Origin: Azoarcus sp. Aa7
GTDB taxonomy: Bacteria; Pseudomonadota; Gammaproteobacteria; Burkholderiales; Rhodocyclaceae
Assembly (NCBI RefSeq): GCF_014822185.1
Contig: NZ_QVLR01000056.1
Span: forward strand, 124,001 to 188,000
DNA: 64,000 nucleotides
Direction of reading: 5' to 3'
Below the pieces are notes generated by a model. That model ran no database searches and had not been told where the DNA came from. It saw only the letters and a program-made list of their open reading frames with translations. A program made the position numbers and the translations under genes. This document shows, one piece after another, positions 40,019 to 49,177 of the stretch; the stretch's first letter is position 1, and every line of letters starts with the position of its first letter.

Positions 40019-40144
40019 CGTTTGTGCCGTACCCAACGGCACATGGGGCTCCGTGCTCCGCCCGGCCGCGCCCTAGCGGTGCCTCCAAGCCGCCCGTGCT
40101 GACACGGACGGTTTCCGCCTCTTCCCGTTTCTCCCGGTTCGCAT

Positions 40145-40194
40145 CGTCCGGACGCCCCGAGCGGTGACCGGCGCGTCCGTTCGACTTCCGGACG
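40145..40194. promoter_or_regulatory. Candidate enhancer sites for the sigma-54 activator, upstream of acxA
   Basis: A perfect 10-bp palindrome CGTCCGGACG (40145-40154) is followed by a split version CGTCCG-N9-CGGACG (40174-40179 and 40189-40194). Their centres are about 178 and 144 bp upstream of the GC of the -12 element, the usual range for bacterial enhancer-binding proteins. The same palindrome occurs upstream of the regulator gene at 55676-55685. Confidence 0.6.
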
Positions 40195-40295
40195 GTCATC
40201 CATTTTCTGGTCGTACGCCCCGCGCAGCGTTTCCTGTTGCGGTGCACGAGGTGTATGGCGCTTCTCCGTCGTTTCCGGGCTCATCGGTCTGTTGC

Positions 40296-40331
40296 GTTGC
40301 AGCGGTCGAAATCTGGCACGTCCGCTGCAAC
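40296..40331. repeat. Inverted repeat overlapping the acx sigma-54 promoter
   Basis: GTTGCAGCGG (40296-40305) and CCGCTGCAAC (40322-40331) are perfect 10-bp inverted arms with a 16-bp spacer. The right arm contains the GC of the -12 element and the left arm lies just upstream of the -24 element. It may be a second protein-binding site or a coincidence of GC-rich sequence. Confidence 0.5.
40314..40329 (+). promoter_or_regulatory. Sigma-54 (-24/-12) promoter of the acx operon
   Basis: TGGCACGTCCGCTGCA matches the consensus TGGCACG-N4-TTGCA at all but one position, with exactly ten bases between GG (40315-40316) and GC (40327-40328). Transcription would start near 40340, about 50 bases before the acxA ATG. 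An AcoR-type sigma-54 activator is encoded in the same cluster. Confidence 0.85.
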
Positions 40332-40392
40332 AGGACTCCCGGGGGCCGGCAGCATCGGCGACTCGACAATCCAGGAGATGATGGAGACAAAC

Positions 40393-42546
40393 ATGGAAGT
40401 CCAACAGGCAGCATCACAAGTACAGGTGATGGGCATCGACGCCGGCGGCACGATGACCGATACCTTCTTCGTGCGCGCCGACGGTCGTTTCGTCGTCGGC
40501 AAGGCTCAGAGCAACCCCGGGGACGAATCGCTGGCGATCTACAACTCGTCGGTTGACGCGCTGGCTCACTGGGGCCGGGAAGTGGACGATGTCTATCCCG
40601 AACTCGCCACCTGCGTCTATTCGGGCACGGCGATGCTCAACCGCATCCTGATGCGCAAGGGCCTCGACGTCGGCCTGATCTGCAACCGCGGCTTCGAGCA
40701 GATCCATTCGATGGGGCGCGCGCTGCAGAGCTACCTCGGGTACGCGCTGGAAGACCGCATCCACCTGAATACCCACCGCTACGACGAGCCGCTGGTGCCG
40801 GTGTCGCGCACCCGCGGCGTCGCCGAGCGCACCGACGTGCAGGGCAGGATCGTGATTCCGCTGCGCGAGGACGAGGTGCGTCAGGCGACGCGCGAACTGG
40901 TCGAGGCCGGATCGCAGGCGATCGTGATCTGCCTGCTGCAGTCGCACAAGAATGAAACGAGCGAGCAGCGGGCGCGCGACCTCGTCAAGGACGAGCTGCA
41001 GAAGTTGAAGGTGGACATCCCGGTGTTCGCGTCGGTGGATTACTACCCGTCGCGCAAGGAAAGCCACCGCATGAACACGACGATCCTCGAGGCCTACGGC
41101 GCCGAACCCTCGCGTCAGACGCTGAAGAAGGTTAGCGACCGCTTCAAGAAGCACGGCGCGAAGTTCGACCTGCGCGTGATGGCGACGCACGGCGGCACGA
41201 TCTCGTGGAAGGCGAAGGAACTCGCACGCACCATCGTCTCCGGCCCGATCGGCGGCGTGATCGGCTCGAAACTGCTGGGCGAGTACCTGGGGGACGAGAA
41301 CATCGCCTGCTCGGACATCGGCGGCACCTCGTTCGACGTCGCGCTGATCACCAAGGGCAGCTTCGCGATCAAGTCCGACCCGGACATGGCCCGCCTCGTG
41401 TTGTCCCTGCCGCTGGTGGCGATGGACTCGGTGGGTGCCGGTGCCGGCAGCTTCGTCCGTCTCGACCCCTACAGCAAGTCGATCAAGCTCGGCCCCGACA
41501 GCGCCGGCTACCGCGTCGGCACCTGTTGGCCGGAAAGCGGCCTCGACACGGTGTCGGTGTCGGATTGCCACGTGGTGCTCGGCTACCTCAACCCGGATAA
41601 CTTCCTCGGCGGCGCGATCAAGCTCGACGTGCAGCGCGCCCGCGACCACATCAAGGCGCAGATCGCCGATCCGCTCGGCCTCTCGGTCGAGGACGCGGCG
41701 GCCGGCGTGATCGAGTTGCTGGACCTGACGCTGTCCGAATACCTGCGCGCCAACATCAGCGCGAAGGGCTACAACCCGGCCGAGTTCACGTGCTTCTCCT
41801 ACGGCGGCGCCGGCCCGGTGCACACCTACGGCTACACCGAGGGCGTCGGCTTCAAGGACGTCGTGGTGCCCGCGTGGGCGGCCGGTTTCTCGGCCTTCGG
41901 TTGCGCCTGCGCCGACTTCGAGTATCGCTACGACAAGTCGGTCGATCTGGGCGTGGCCCAGTTCGCCAGCGATGCGCAGAAAGTGGCGGCTTGCACCAGC
42001 CTCCAGCAGGCCTGGGAAGAACTGGCGGTCAAGGTCATCGACGAGTTCGTCATCAACGGCTACAAGCCGGAAGACGTGCTGCTGATCCCCGGCTACAAGA
42101 TGCAGTACATGGGCCAGTTGAACGACCTCGAGATCGTTTCGCCGGTGTCCACCGCGGCCACTGCGTCCGACTGGAACCAGATCATCGAGACCTTCGAGAA
42201 CACCTACGGCCGCGTCTATGCCAACTCGGCGCGTTCGCCGGAACTGGGCTTCTCGATCACCGGCGCGATCCTGCGCGGCATGGTGGTGACGCAGAAGCCG
42301 GTGCTGCCGGAAGACGCCGATTGCGGCCCGACGCCGCCGAAGGAAGCCTATCTCGGCACCCGTCCGTTCTATCGCCACAAGAAGTGGGTCGAGGCCGCGC
42401 TGTGGAAGATGGAATCGCTCAAGGCCGGCAACCACATCGTCGGCCCCGCGATCATCGAATCCGACGCCACGACCTTCGTCGTGCCCGACGGCTTCGAGAC
42501 CACGGTCGACAAGCATCGCCTGTTCCATCTCAAAGAAGCCCGGTAG
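40393..42546 (+). CDS. acxA: Acetone carboxylase beta subunit
   Basis: A 717-residue hydantoinase A/oxoprolinase-family protein, the nucleotide-binding subunit of the (alpha-beta-gamma)2 acetone carboxylase. This cytoplasmic enzyme makes acetoacetate from acetone and bicarbonate with ATP hydrolysis to AMP. The ASKHA phosphate motif GIDAGGTMTDTFF is at about residue 14 and a second, DIGGTSFDVAL, near 317. The ATG at 40393 is preceded by GGAGA and gives the same length as I recall for the Xanthobacter subunit; in-frame ATGs at 40378 and 40381 are possible. It is the first gene of the sigma-54-controlled operon and is followed by a hairpin-rich gap before acxB. Confidence 0.95.
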   Translation: MEVQQAASQVQVMGIDAGGTMTDTFFVRADGRFVVGKAQSNPGDESLAIYNSSVDALAHWGREVDDVYPELATCVYSGTAMLNRILMRKGLDVGLICNRGFEQIHSMGRALQSYLGYALEDRIHLNTHRYDEPLVPVSRTRGVAERTDVQGRIVIPLREDEVRQATRELVEAGSQAIVICLLQSHKNETSEQRARDLVKDELQKLKVDIPVFASVDYYPSRKESHRMNTTILEAYGAEPSRQTLKKVSDRFKKHGAKFDLRVMATHGGTISWKAKELARTIVSGPIGGVIGSKLLGEYLGDENIACSDIGGTSFDVALITKGSFAIKSDPDMARLVLSLPLVAMDSVGAGAGSFVRLDPYSKSIKLGPDSAGYRVGTCWPESGLDTVSVSDCHVVLGYLNPDNFLGGAIKLDVQRARDHIKAQIADPLGLSVEDAAAGVIELLDLTLSEYLRANISAKGYNPAEFTCFSYGGAGPVHTYGYTEGVGFKDVVVPAWAAGFSAFGCACADFEYRYDKSVDLGVAQFASDAQKVAACTSLQQAWEELAVKVIDEFVINGYKPEDVLLIPGYKMQYMGQLNDLEIVSPVSTAATASDWNQIIETFENTYGRVYANSARSPELGFSITGAILRGMVVTQKPVLPEDADCGPTPPKEAYLGTRPFYRHKKWVEAALWKMESLKAGNHIVGPAIIESDATTFVVPDGFETTVDKHRLFHLKEAR

Positions 42547-42637
42547 CCGCCGGGCCGCCCCAAGGCTACCGGCACCCCCTCGGGGGGCGGACGCCGAAGG
42601 CGTCTTGGGGGCCAATCAATTTCTGAGGAGAACCGCC
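42547..42637 (+). repeat. GC-rich hairpin element between acxA and acxB
   Basis: Arms CCCCAAG (42558-42564) and CTTGGGG (42604-42610) enclose two smaller stems, CCCC/GGGG (about 42575-42586) and GACGCC-GAA-GGCGTC (42590-42604). There is no T tract. It looks like the GC-rich intergenic repeats scattered in many betaproteobacterial genomes, and may protect mRNA ends and adjust subunit ratios. The ribosome binding site for acxB (GAGGAG, 42625-42630) follows it. Confidence 0.6.
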
Positions 42638-44962
42638 ATGAACATGATGACAAACAAGGAACTCGGCTTCGCCGACCTGCTGAAGAACGGCCAGACGCTG
42701 AAGCAGTTCCGCGACGGCATCATCGAGCGCACCAAGGCCAGCGGCTACTACAACGGCCAGGAGAAGCTCGAATTCCGCGACAGCGACCCGATCGGCTACG
42801 AAAAGCTGTTCTCCAAGCTGCGCGGCGGCCTGGTGCATGCGCGCGAAACGGCCAAGAAGATCGCCGCGAGCCCGATCGTCGAGCAGGAAGGCGAACTGTG
42901 CTTCACGCTGTACAACGCCGCGGGCGACTGCGTGCTGACCTCGACCGGCATCATCATCCACGTCGGCACGATGGGCGCGGCGATCAAGTACATGATCGAG
43001 AACAACTGGGAAGGCAACCCCGGCATCAATCCCGGTGACATGTTCACGACCAACGATTGCGCGATCGGCAACGTGCACCCGTGCGACATCGCGACGATCG
43101 TGCCGATTTTCTGGGAAGGCAAGCTGATCGGCTGGGTCGGCGGCGTGACGCACGTGATCGACACCGGCGCGGTGACGCCGGGCTCGATGTCGACGGGCCA
43201 GACGCAGCGCTTCGGTGACGGCTACATGATCACCTGCCGCAAGACCGGCATCAACGACGAGCCGCTGCGCGACTGGCTGCACGAGTCGCAGCGCTCGGTG
43301 CGCACGCCGAAGTACTGGATCCTCGACGAGAAGACCCGCATCGCCGGCTGCCACATGATCCGCGAACTGGTCGAGGAAGTGATCCGTGCCGACGGCCTCG
43401 AGGCCTACGAGAAGTTCGCCTACGAAGTCATCGAGGAAGGCCGCCGCGGCCTGATGAGCCGCATCAAGGCGATGACGCTGCCGGGCAAGTACCGCAAGGT
43501 GTCCTTCGTCGATGTGCCGTTCAAGCATGAGGACGTGCAGGTCTCGAACGCCTTCGCCAAGCTCGACTCGATCATGCACTCGCCGTGCGAGATGACGATC
43601 AAGCCGGACGGCAAGTGGAGGCTGGACTTCGAGGGCGCGAGCCGCTGGGGCTGGCATACCTTCAACGCCCACCAGGTGGCCTTCACCTCGGGGATCTGGG
43701 TGATGATGTGCCAGACCCTGGTGCCGACCCAGCGCATCAACGACGGCGCCTACTACGCGACCGAGTTCCGCCTGCCCAAGGGCACCTGGTGCAACCCGGA
43801 CGACCGCCGCACCGGCCATGCCTACGCCTGGCACTTCCTGGTCTCCGGCTGGGCGGCGCTGTGGCGCGGTCTGTCGCAGTCCTACTTCAGCCGCGGCTAT
43901 CTGGAGGAGGTCAACGCCGGCAACGCCAACACCTCGAACTGGCTGCAGGGCGGCGGCATCAACCAGGACGGCGAGATCCACGCGGTGAATAGTTTCGAAG
44001 CCTCGAGCTGCGGCACCGGCGCGTGCGCGGTGAAGGACGGCTTGAATCACGCCGCCGCGATCTGGAACCCCGAAGGCGATATGGGCGACATCGAGATCTG
44101 GGAGATGGCCGAGCCGCTCCTGTACCTCGGGCGCAACGTCAAGGCCAACTCCGGCGGCTACGGCAAGTACCGCGGCGGTTGCGGCTTCGAGACGCTGCGC
44201 ATGGTGTGGAACGCCCAGGACTGGACGATGTTCTTCATGGGCAACGGCTTCATGAACAGCGACTGGGGGATGATGGGCGGTTACCCGTCGGCGACCGGTT
44301 ATCGTTTCGAAGCGCACAAGACGGGACTGGAGCAGCGCATCGCGATCGGCGATTCCCTGCCGCTCGGGGGCGACCTCGATCCGACCCGCCCGGACTATGA
44401 GCGCCACATCGACGCCACCGCCGTGGTCAAGCGCGACAAGCAGTGCATGACCACCGAGGACTGCTACGACAACCACGACCTGTACCTGAACTACCTTCGC
44501 GGCGGCCCCGGCTTCGGGGACCCGATCGATCGCGAGCCGAAGGCGATCGAGAACGACCTGAACCAGAAGTTCCTGCTGCCGGAATACGCGCAGAAGGTCT
44601 ATGGCGCGGTGTTCACGCAGGACGCGAAGGGCGTGTTCACCGTCGATGCCGCGAAAACCCAGGCGCGCCGTGCCGAGATCCGCAAGGAGCGCCTCGCGCG
44701 CGCCCTGCCGACGCGCGAGTGGATGAAGGAGGAGCGCGAACGCATCGTCAACAAGCATGCGGCGGTGCAGGTGCAGCACATGTTCGCGACCAGCTTCGCG
44801 CTGTCGGAGAAGTTCACGAAGGAGTTCAAGGCGTTCTGGAACCTGCCGGCCGACTGGCAGCTGCTGGAGACCGAACTCGGCGTGCCGACCTACGGCTCGA
44901 AGCATCGCATGGACCTGTCGCTCCTGCCCGACGTCACCACCGTCGTCCAGGTCGAAGAGTAA
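42638..44962 (+). CDS. acxB: Acetone carboxylase alpha subunit
   Basis: A 774-residue hydantoinase B-family protein carrying the manganese site where the enol form of acetone meets carboxyphosphate-derived CO2. Candidate metal ligands are His147 and Asp150 (GNVHPCD) and His172 (THVIDTG), which line up with the Mn ligands I recall for the Xanthobacter enzyme. The ATG follows GAGGAG by seven bases; a frame starting at 42605 lies in the hairpin element. The length agrees with the known subunit. The gene is followed by acxC after 23 bp. Confidence 0.95.
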   Translation: MNMMTNKELGFADLLKNGQTLKQFRDGIIERTKASGYYNGQEKLEFRDSDPIGYEKLFSKLRGGLVHARETAKKIAASPIVEQEGELCFTLYNAAGDCVLTSTGIIIHVGTMGAAIKYMIENNWEGNPGINPGDMFTTNDCAIGNVHPCDIATIVPIFWEGKLIGWVGGVTHVIDTGAVTPGSMSTGQTQRFGDGYMITCRKTGINDEPLRDWLHESQRSVRTPKYWILDEKTRIAGCHMIRELVEEVIRADGLEAYEKFAYEVIEEGRRGLMSRIKAMTLPGKYRKVSFVDVPFKHEDVQVSNAFAKLDSIMHSPCEMTIKPDGKWRLDFEGASRWGWHTFNAHQVAFTSGIWVMMCQTLVPTQRINDGAYYATEFRLPKGTWCNPDDRRTGHAYAWHFLVSGWAALWRGLSQSYFSRGYLEEVNAGNANTSNWLQGGGINQDGEIHAVNSFEASSCGTGACAVKDGLNHAAAIWNPEGDMGDIEIWEMAEPLLYLGRNVKANSGGYGKYRGGCGFETLRMVWNAQDWTMFFMGNGFMNSDWGMMGGYPSATGYRFEAHKTGLEQRIAIGDSLPLGGDLDPTRPDYERHIDATAVVKRDKQCMTTEDCYDNHDLYLNYLRGGPGFGDPIDREPKAIENDLNQKFLLPEYAQKVYGAVFTQDAKGVFTVDAAKTQARRAEIRKERLARALPTREWMKEERERIVNKHAAVQVQHMFATSFALSEKFTKEFKAFWNLPADWQLLETELGVPTYGSKHRMDLSLLPDVTTVVQVEE

Positions 44963-44985
44963 TCACCGAATCGAGGAGTTGGAAA

Positions 44986-45492
44986 ATGTCTACCTACACC
45001 AATGAACAGGTCGCCCACCTCGTCGAAGGCACGCTCGACTGGGAAACCACGTTCCGCATGTTGTCGATGCCCAAGGACAACAGCCGCTTCGAGCAGTACC
45101 TGAAGGCGCTGCAGTCCAAGGTGAGCTTCAAGGACAAGATCGTGCTGCCGCTCGGGCCCCACCTCCACATCGTGCAATCGGCGAAGACCAAGCAGTGGGT
45201 CACGATGTGCGACTGCGGCCACGAGTTCGGCGACTACCGGGAGAACTGGAAGCTGAAAGCGGCGATCTACGTGCGCGACACGGAGGAGGCAATGACCGAG
45301 GTGTATCCGAAGCTGATGGCGCCGGATACCCAGTGGCAGGTGTACCGCGAGTACTACTGCCCGACCTGCGGGACGATGCACGACGTCGAGGCGCCGACCC
45401 CGTGGTACCCGGTGATCCACGACTTCGAGCCCGACATCGAAGCCTTCTACAAGGAGTGGGTCGGCCTGCCCGTCCCTGAAAAGGCGGCCTGA
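44986..45492 (+). CDS. acxC: Acetone carboxylase gamma subunit
   Basis: A 168-residue small subunit of the (alpha-beta-gamma)2 acetone carboxylase. It has a zinc-ribbon-like cysteine set, Cys75, Cys77, Cys125 and Cys128 (CDCGHEF and CPTCGTM). Its length equals the small subunit of characterised enzymes. A GAGGAGTTGGAAA site precedes the ATG. A hairpin-rich gap separates it from the envelope-module genes on the same strand. Confidence 0.94.
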   Translation: MSTYTNEQVAHLVEGTLDWETTFRMLSMPKDNSRFEQYLKALQSKVSFKDKIVLPLGPHLHIVQSAKTKQWVTMCDCGHEFGDYRENWKLKAAIYVRDTEEAMTEVYPKLMAPDTQWQVYREYYCPTCGTMHDVEAPTPWYPVIHDFEPDIEAFYKEWVGLPVPEKAA

Positions 45493-45501
45493 GCCGTCCT
45501 C

Positions 45502-45574
45502 GCCGGGCGGTAGACCCGGCGCCTGCGGGCCGGTGCCTCCCTCGGGGGCACCGGCCGGGGCCCACCGCGGGCCC
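45502..45574 (+). repeat. Cluster of three GC-rich hairpins after acxC
   Basis: GCCGGG/CCCGGC (45502-45507, 45515-45520), GGCCGGTGCC/GGCACCGGCC (45528-45537, 45547-45556) and GGGCCC-N5-GGGCCC (45558-45574) follow one another. None has a T tract. They mark the boundary between the carboxylase and envelope genes and may stabilise the upstream mRNA or cause partial termination. Confidence 0.6.
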
Positions 45575-45685
45575 GATCAAATTCCCGTATCAACCGACCG
45601 CCATGCGGGGCGAAAGCCCTGCAGGGCCTCGGCTACGCAAAAAAACGAAAGTCACGCGCCGTTCCCCGGCGTGGAGGAGAGAGTG

Positions 45686-46705
45686 ATGCTGCGTCGATTG
45701 AGGAAATATGGAGGCGGCGCCCGCGGCGTCGTCACGTTGATGACGTCGTCCGCGCCGCTGGTGATCGTCGGCGGACTGCTGTACGCCGGGCTGTTCGTGA
45801 AGGCCGAGGCGGTCGTGCAGAAGGTCGAACCGCCGGCGATCGAGCGCCGCGACAGTTTCTATGCCGTCGCCACTCCCGACGAGCGCGTCGTGTGGGCCGC
45901 CGGCTCCGGCGGCAAGATCGTGCGCAGTGAGGACGGCGGTCAGTCGTGGGTGCGCCAAGGCTCCGGCACCGACGTCAATCTGCAGGGCATCGCCGCCTGG
46001 GACAGCGACGGCGCGATCGCGGTCGGCAACGACGGGGTCGTCGTCGTGACGGCCGATGCGGGGCGCAACTGGAGCCGTGCCGAGATCCCCGCGAGCAGCA
46101 ATCCGAACAAGCTCTTCCGCGTGCGCATCGCGAACGGTGCGGCCTGGGCCGTCGGTGAATTCGGCGCGCTGCTGCGCTCGAACGACCGGGGCGCAAGCTG
46201 GACCCGCGTGCTGCCCGAAAAGGACCGCGCCTGGAACGACATCGCCTTCGTCGGTGACGCCGGGTGGCTGGTCGGCGAGTTCGGCGCGCTGATGAAGAGC
46301 GCCGATGGTGGCGCGACGTGGGAATCGATCGAGACCCCGAACAAGGTCAGCCTGATGAGCGTGGCCTTCCGCGATGCGCAGCACGGGGTCGCCGCAGGCC
46401 TCGCCGGGACGCTGCTCGTGACGGCCGACGGCGGCGCGTCGTGGCGGCAGGTGCCGGCCTTCACGCGCGAGCACTTCTACAGCGTGATGTGGGACGACGG
46501 CCGCTGGCTCGCCGTCGGCGACAAGGGCGTCATGGCGACCGCCGACGGGGCTGGCGAGCAGTGGGCGCTCGGTCGCGTGGCGGAAGGCGACGTCTCGTGG
46601 CGTACCGCCGTTGCGCGCTCCGGCGCGCGCTATTTCCTTGCCGGCAGCAACCTCGCCGTGCTCGACGACGGCGCGCTGAGCGTCGCCGGCCACAAGCGCA
46701 TGTGA
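45686..46705 (+). CDS. Membrane-anchored YCF48/BNR beta-propeller protein
   Basis: A 339-residue protein with one N-terminal membrane segment (about 22-40) and a large domain predicted to lie in the periplasm. Five Asp-box repeats of the form S/T-x-D-x-G-x-x-W are visible at about 81, 122, 165, 205 and 246, typical of YCF48/HCF136-like propellers. The ATG is preceded by GGAGGAGA. The gene is ten bases upstream of an MMPL/RND permease and starts a four-gene envelope block. Family members are assembly factors in photosystems; here it may act as a scaffold or stability factor for the permease. Its biochemical role is not known. Confidence 0.85.
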   Translation: MLRRLRKYGGGARGVVTLMTSSAPLVIVGGLLYAGLFVKAEAVVQKVEPPAIERRDSFYAVATPDERVVWAAGSGGKIVRSEDGGQSWVRQGSGTDVNLQGIAAWDSDGAIAVGNDGVVVVTADAGRNWSRAEIPASSNPNKLFRVRIANGAAWAVGEFGALLRSNDRGASWTRVLPEKDRAWNDIAFVGDAGWLVGEFGALMKSADGGATWESIETPNKVSLMSVAFRDAQHGVAAGLAGTLLVTADGGASWRQVPAFTREHFYSVMWDDGRWLAVGDKGVMATADGAGEQWALGRVAEGDVSWRTAVARSGARYFLAGSNLAVLDDGALSVAGHKRM

Positions 46706-46715
46706 GGGGACGAGG

Positions 46716-49091
46716 ATGAAGAACACGACTTTCGGCAAGGTCGACGCGGCCTTCGCCTTTCTCATCCGCTTCCGCGCGCTGGTCGTCGCCGCGGTCGCGC
46801 TCGTGACGCTGGCGATGGGCTACCAGGCGAGCCAGATCGAGGTGAAGACCGTCTTCAGCGATCTGCTGCCGCGCAACCATCCCTACGTGGAGGTGAACCA
46901 GCGCTTCAAGCAGACCTTCGGCGGCTCGAACATGGTCAGCATCATGCTGGAGGCGGAGCGGGGCGACATCTTCAACCCCGTCGTGCTCGGCAAGGTGCAG
47001 AAGCTCACCGTCGACCTGCAGCAGGTCGAGGGCGTCGATACCTACCAGATCATTTCGCTCGCTTCGAAGAAGATCAAGGAGGTGCGTGCCTCGACCGAAG
47101 GGGTCGAATCGCGCCCGCTGATGTGGCCCGACCTGCCGCAGGGCGACGCGGAACTCGCGGCACTGAAGGCCTCGGTGCTGAACAACCCGCTGGTCTATGG
47201 GCCCTACGTGTCGACGGACCTGAAGGCGACGCTCGTCACGGTCGACTTCAGCGACGGCAACATGGACTACACGCGCGCCTTCAACCAGTTGATGAAGTTG
47301 GTGGGCGAGGCGGCCGGCGACGGTGTGCAGGTGCGCATCGTCGGCGAACCGGTGCTCTACGGCTGGGTGAACCACTACCTGCACGAGACGCTGACCATCT
47401 TCTTCGTCGCGGTCGCCGCGCTGGTCGTGCTGCTGTGCCTGATCACGCGCACCTGGCATGGCACGGTGCTGCCGCTCCTTGCCGGCCTCGTCAGTGCGGT
47501 GTGGGCATTGGGCGCCGCGCGCCTGATGGGCTTCCATCTCGATCCGCTGGTCGTCGTCGTCGCCTTCCTGATCACCGCGCAGGCGATTTCCAACTCGGTG
47601 CAGCTCATCGCGCGCTTCGACGACGAGACGCGCCAGGGCACGCCGAGCGCTGCGGCGGCGGCGCGGGCGAGCGCGCGCAATCTGTTCAAGCCGAGCATGC
47701 TGGCGATCGTCGCCGATGCGGGCTGTGTGCTGGTCGTCGCGCTGACGCCGATCCCGTTGCTGCAGAAGATCTCCTTCATCGGCACGGTGTGGGTGCTGAC
47801 GATCGCGGTCAGCGCGCTGGCCCTGACGCCGGTGATGCTGTCGTGGTTCGGTTCGCATCAGCGCTTCATCCATCCGGTGAACATCAACCCGCTGCTGATG
47901 CGCATCCTCGGCCTGTGCTCGGCGATCGTCACGACGCGCTGGCGCTATGCGGTGCTCGGCATGGCGGGCGCGGTGTTCGTGCTCTCCGGCCTGTATGCCT
48001 TCAACCTCAAGGTCGGCGACGCCAATCCCGGCTCGCCGATCCTGTGGCCGGATTCGAGCTACAACCGCGATGCGGCCGAGATCAACCGCCAGTTCCAGGG
48101 CTCGGACCGCATGTTCGTGGTGGTGGCGGGCAAGGAGCAAGGGGCGCTGCGCGAGCCCGAGGTGCTCTCCAGCATGACCCGCTTCCAGAAGTACATGGAG
48201 GCCCAGCCGGAGGTCGGCGGCAGCATCTCGCTCGCCGACATCCTGCCGCAGGTGAACCGGGTGCTGCGCGAGGGCAACCCGATGTACCAGGAGCTGGGCA
48301 AGAGCGCCGACGAAAACAGCGAGCTGATGTACATGTTCGTGTCCGGCTCCGACCCGGGCGACATGGACCGCTACGCCGACGCGGACGCGAAGAACGGCGC
48401 CGTGACGCTGTTCTTCCGCGACCACCAGGGCGAGACGATCCGCACCGCCGTGGCGCGCGTGCGCGACTATGTCGCCCAGCACCCGATCAAGGACGCCGAG
48501 TACCTGCTGGCGGGGGGGCTCGTCGGCGTGCTGGCGGCGGTGAACGAGGTGATCCTCGCCGGGCAGATCGAGGCCATCGCGCTCGCGCTGCTGGTGCTGG
48601 TGGTGTGCTGCACGGTCACCTACCGCTCTACGGTCGCGGGCGTGTTCTTCATGATCCCGGTGCTGCTCTCCAACACCATCACCTTCAGCTACATGGCGTG
48701 GCAGGGCATCGGCATGAACATCAACACCCTGCCGGTGGTGGCGCTCGGGATCGGCCTGGGCGTCGATTACACCTTCTACATCGTCGATGGCATCCGCGAG
48801 AACCTGCACCGCTCGCACAACGTCGAGCGCGCGATCGTCAATGCATTAATGGGGCCGGGCAAGGGCGTGCTGATCACGGCGATGACGCTGATCACGAGCG
48901 TCGTGCTGTGGCACTTCTCGTCGCTGCGCCTGCAGGCCGACATGGGCGTGCTGATCGCGTTGTGGCTGTTCATCTCGGCCTTCAGCGCGCTCTTCATCAT
49001 GCCTGCCCTCGTCTATGTCTTCCGTCCGGAATTCATCGTCGGCAGCAAGCGCCACCCGATCGAGCAGGCCGAGCCGGTGATGGTCGGCTGA
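46716..49091 (+). CDS. MMPL/RND-superfamily permease
   Basis: A 791-residue inner-membrane protein with the duplicated MMPL layout. One helix is near residues 13-34, then a periplasmic domain (about 40-220), five helices (about 225-390), a linker, a single helix, a second periplasmic domain, and five helices (about 605-780). The SSD-like region has LPVVALGIGLGVDYTFYIVD with an Asp in the proton-relay position. It resembles the hopanoid/lipid-transporter side of the RND family more than AcrB. No periplasmic adaptor gene is adjacent; the propeller and two exported proteins take that place. Confidence 0.87.
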   Translation: MKNTTFGKVDAAFAFLIRFRALVVAAVALVTLAMGYQASQIEVKTVFSDLLPRNHPYVEVNQRFKQTFGGSNMVSIMLEAERGDIFNPVVLGKVQKLTVDLQQVEGVDTYQIISLASKKIKEVRASTEGVESRPLMWPDLPQGDAELAALKASVLNNPLVYGPYVSTDLKATLVTVDFSDGNMDYTRAFNQLMKLVGEAAGDGVQVRIVGEPVLYGWVNHYLHETLTIFFVAVAALVVLLCLITRTWHGTVLPLLAGLVSAVWALGAARLMGFHLDPLVVVVAFLITAQAISNSVQLIARFDDETRQGTPSAAAAARASARNLFKPSMLAIVADAGCVLVVALTPIPLLQKISFIGTVWVLTIAVSALALTPVMLSWFGSHQRFIHPVNINPLLMRILGLCSAIVTTRWRYAVLGMAGAVFVLSGLYAFNLKVGDANPGSPILWPDSSYNRDAAEINRQFQGSDRMFVVVAGKEQGALREPEVLSSMTRFQKYMEAQPEVGGSISLADILPQVNRVLREGNPMYQELGKSADENSELMYMFVSGSDPGDMDRYADADAKNGAVTLFFRDHQGETIRTAVARVRDYVAQHPIKDAEYLLAGGLVGVLAAVNEVILAGQIEAIALALLVLVVCCTVTYRSTVAGVFFMIPVLLSNTITFSYMAWQGIGMNINTLPVVALGIGLGVDYTFYIVDGIRENLHRSHNVERAIVNALMGPGKGVLITAMTLITSVVLWHFSSLRLQADMGVLIALWLFISAFSALFIMPALVYVFRPEFIVGSKRHPIEQAEPVMVG

Positions 49092-49101
49092 TCCATACCC
49101 C

Positions 49102-49132
49102 GCGGACGCGACGGCATTCCCGCCGCGTCCGC
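49102..49132 (+). other. Hairpin between the permease and DUF1302 genes
   Basis: A 9-bp perfect stem GCGGACGCG/CGCGTCCGC (49102-49110 and 49124-49132), extended inward by CGG/CCG after one mismatch. It has no T tract and probably acts on mRNA processing or stability rather than termination. Confidence 0.5.
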
Positions 49133-49177
49133 CCGTGATCCCTTCAGAGCAGTGACAAAACGAAAAGGAGCGAGGAG

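Larger units (their letters stand above)
39962..40392 (+). other. Regulatory region between ssb and acxA
   Basis: This 431-bp non-coding stretch holds the ssb terminator, a small hairpin GTGCCG/CGGCAC (about 40023-40041), a palindromic candidate activator site (40145-40194), a 10-bp inverted repeat (40296-40331) and a -24/-12 sigma-54 promoter (40314-40329). A short open frame through 40237 joins acxA in frame but has no ribosome binding site, and the promoter lies within it. Confidence 0.75.

Noticed and set aside
40237-40392. In-frame extension of AcxA upstream of 40393
   Set aside because: It spans the sigma-54 promoter and lacks a ribosome binding site; the 717-residue form matches known subunits.
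47123-49138. A 671-codon second plus-strand frame inside the permease gene
   Set aside because: A +1 shadow rich in Arg/Gly/His; the permease frame has clear membrane helices and motifs.
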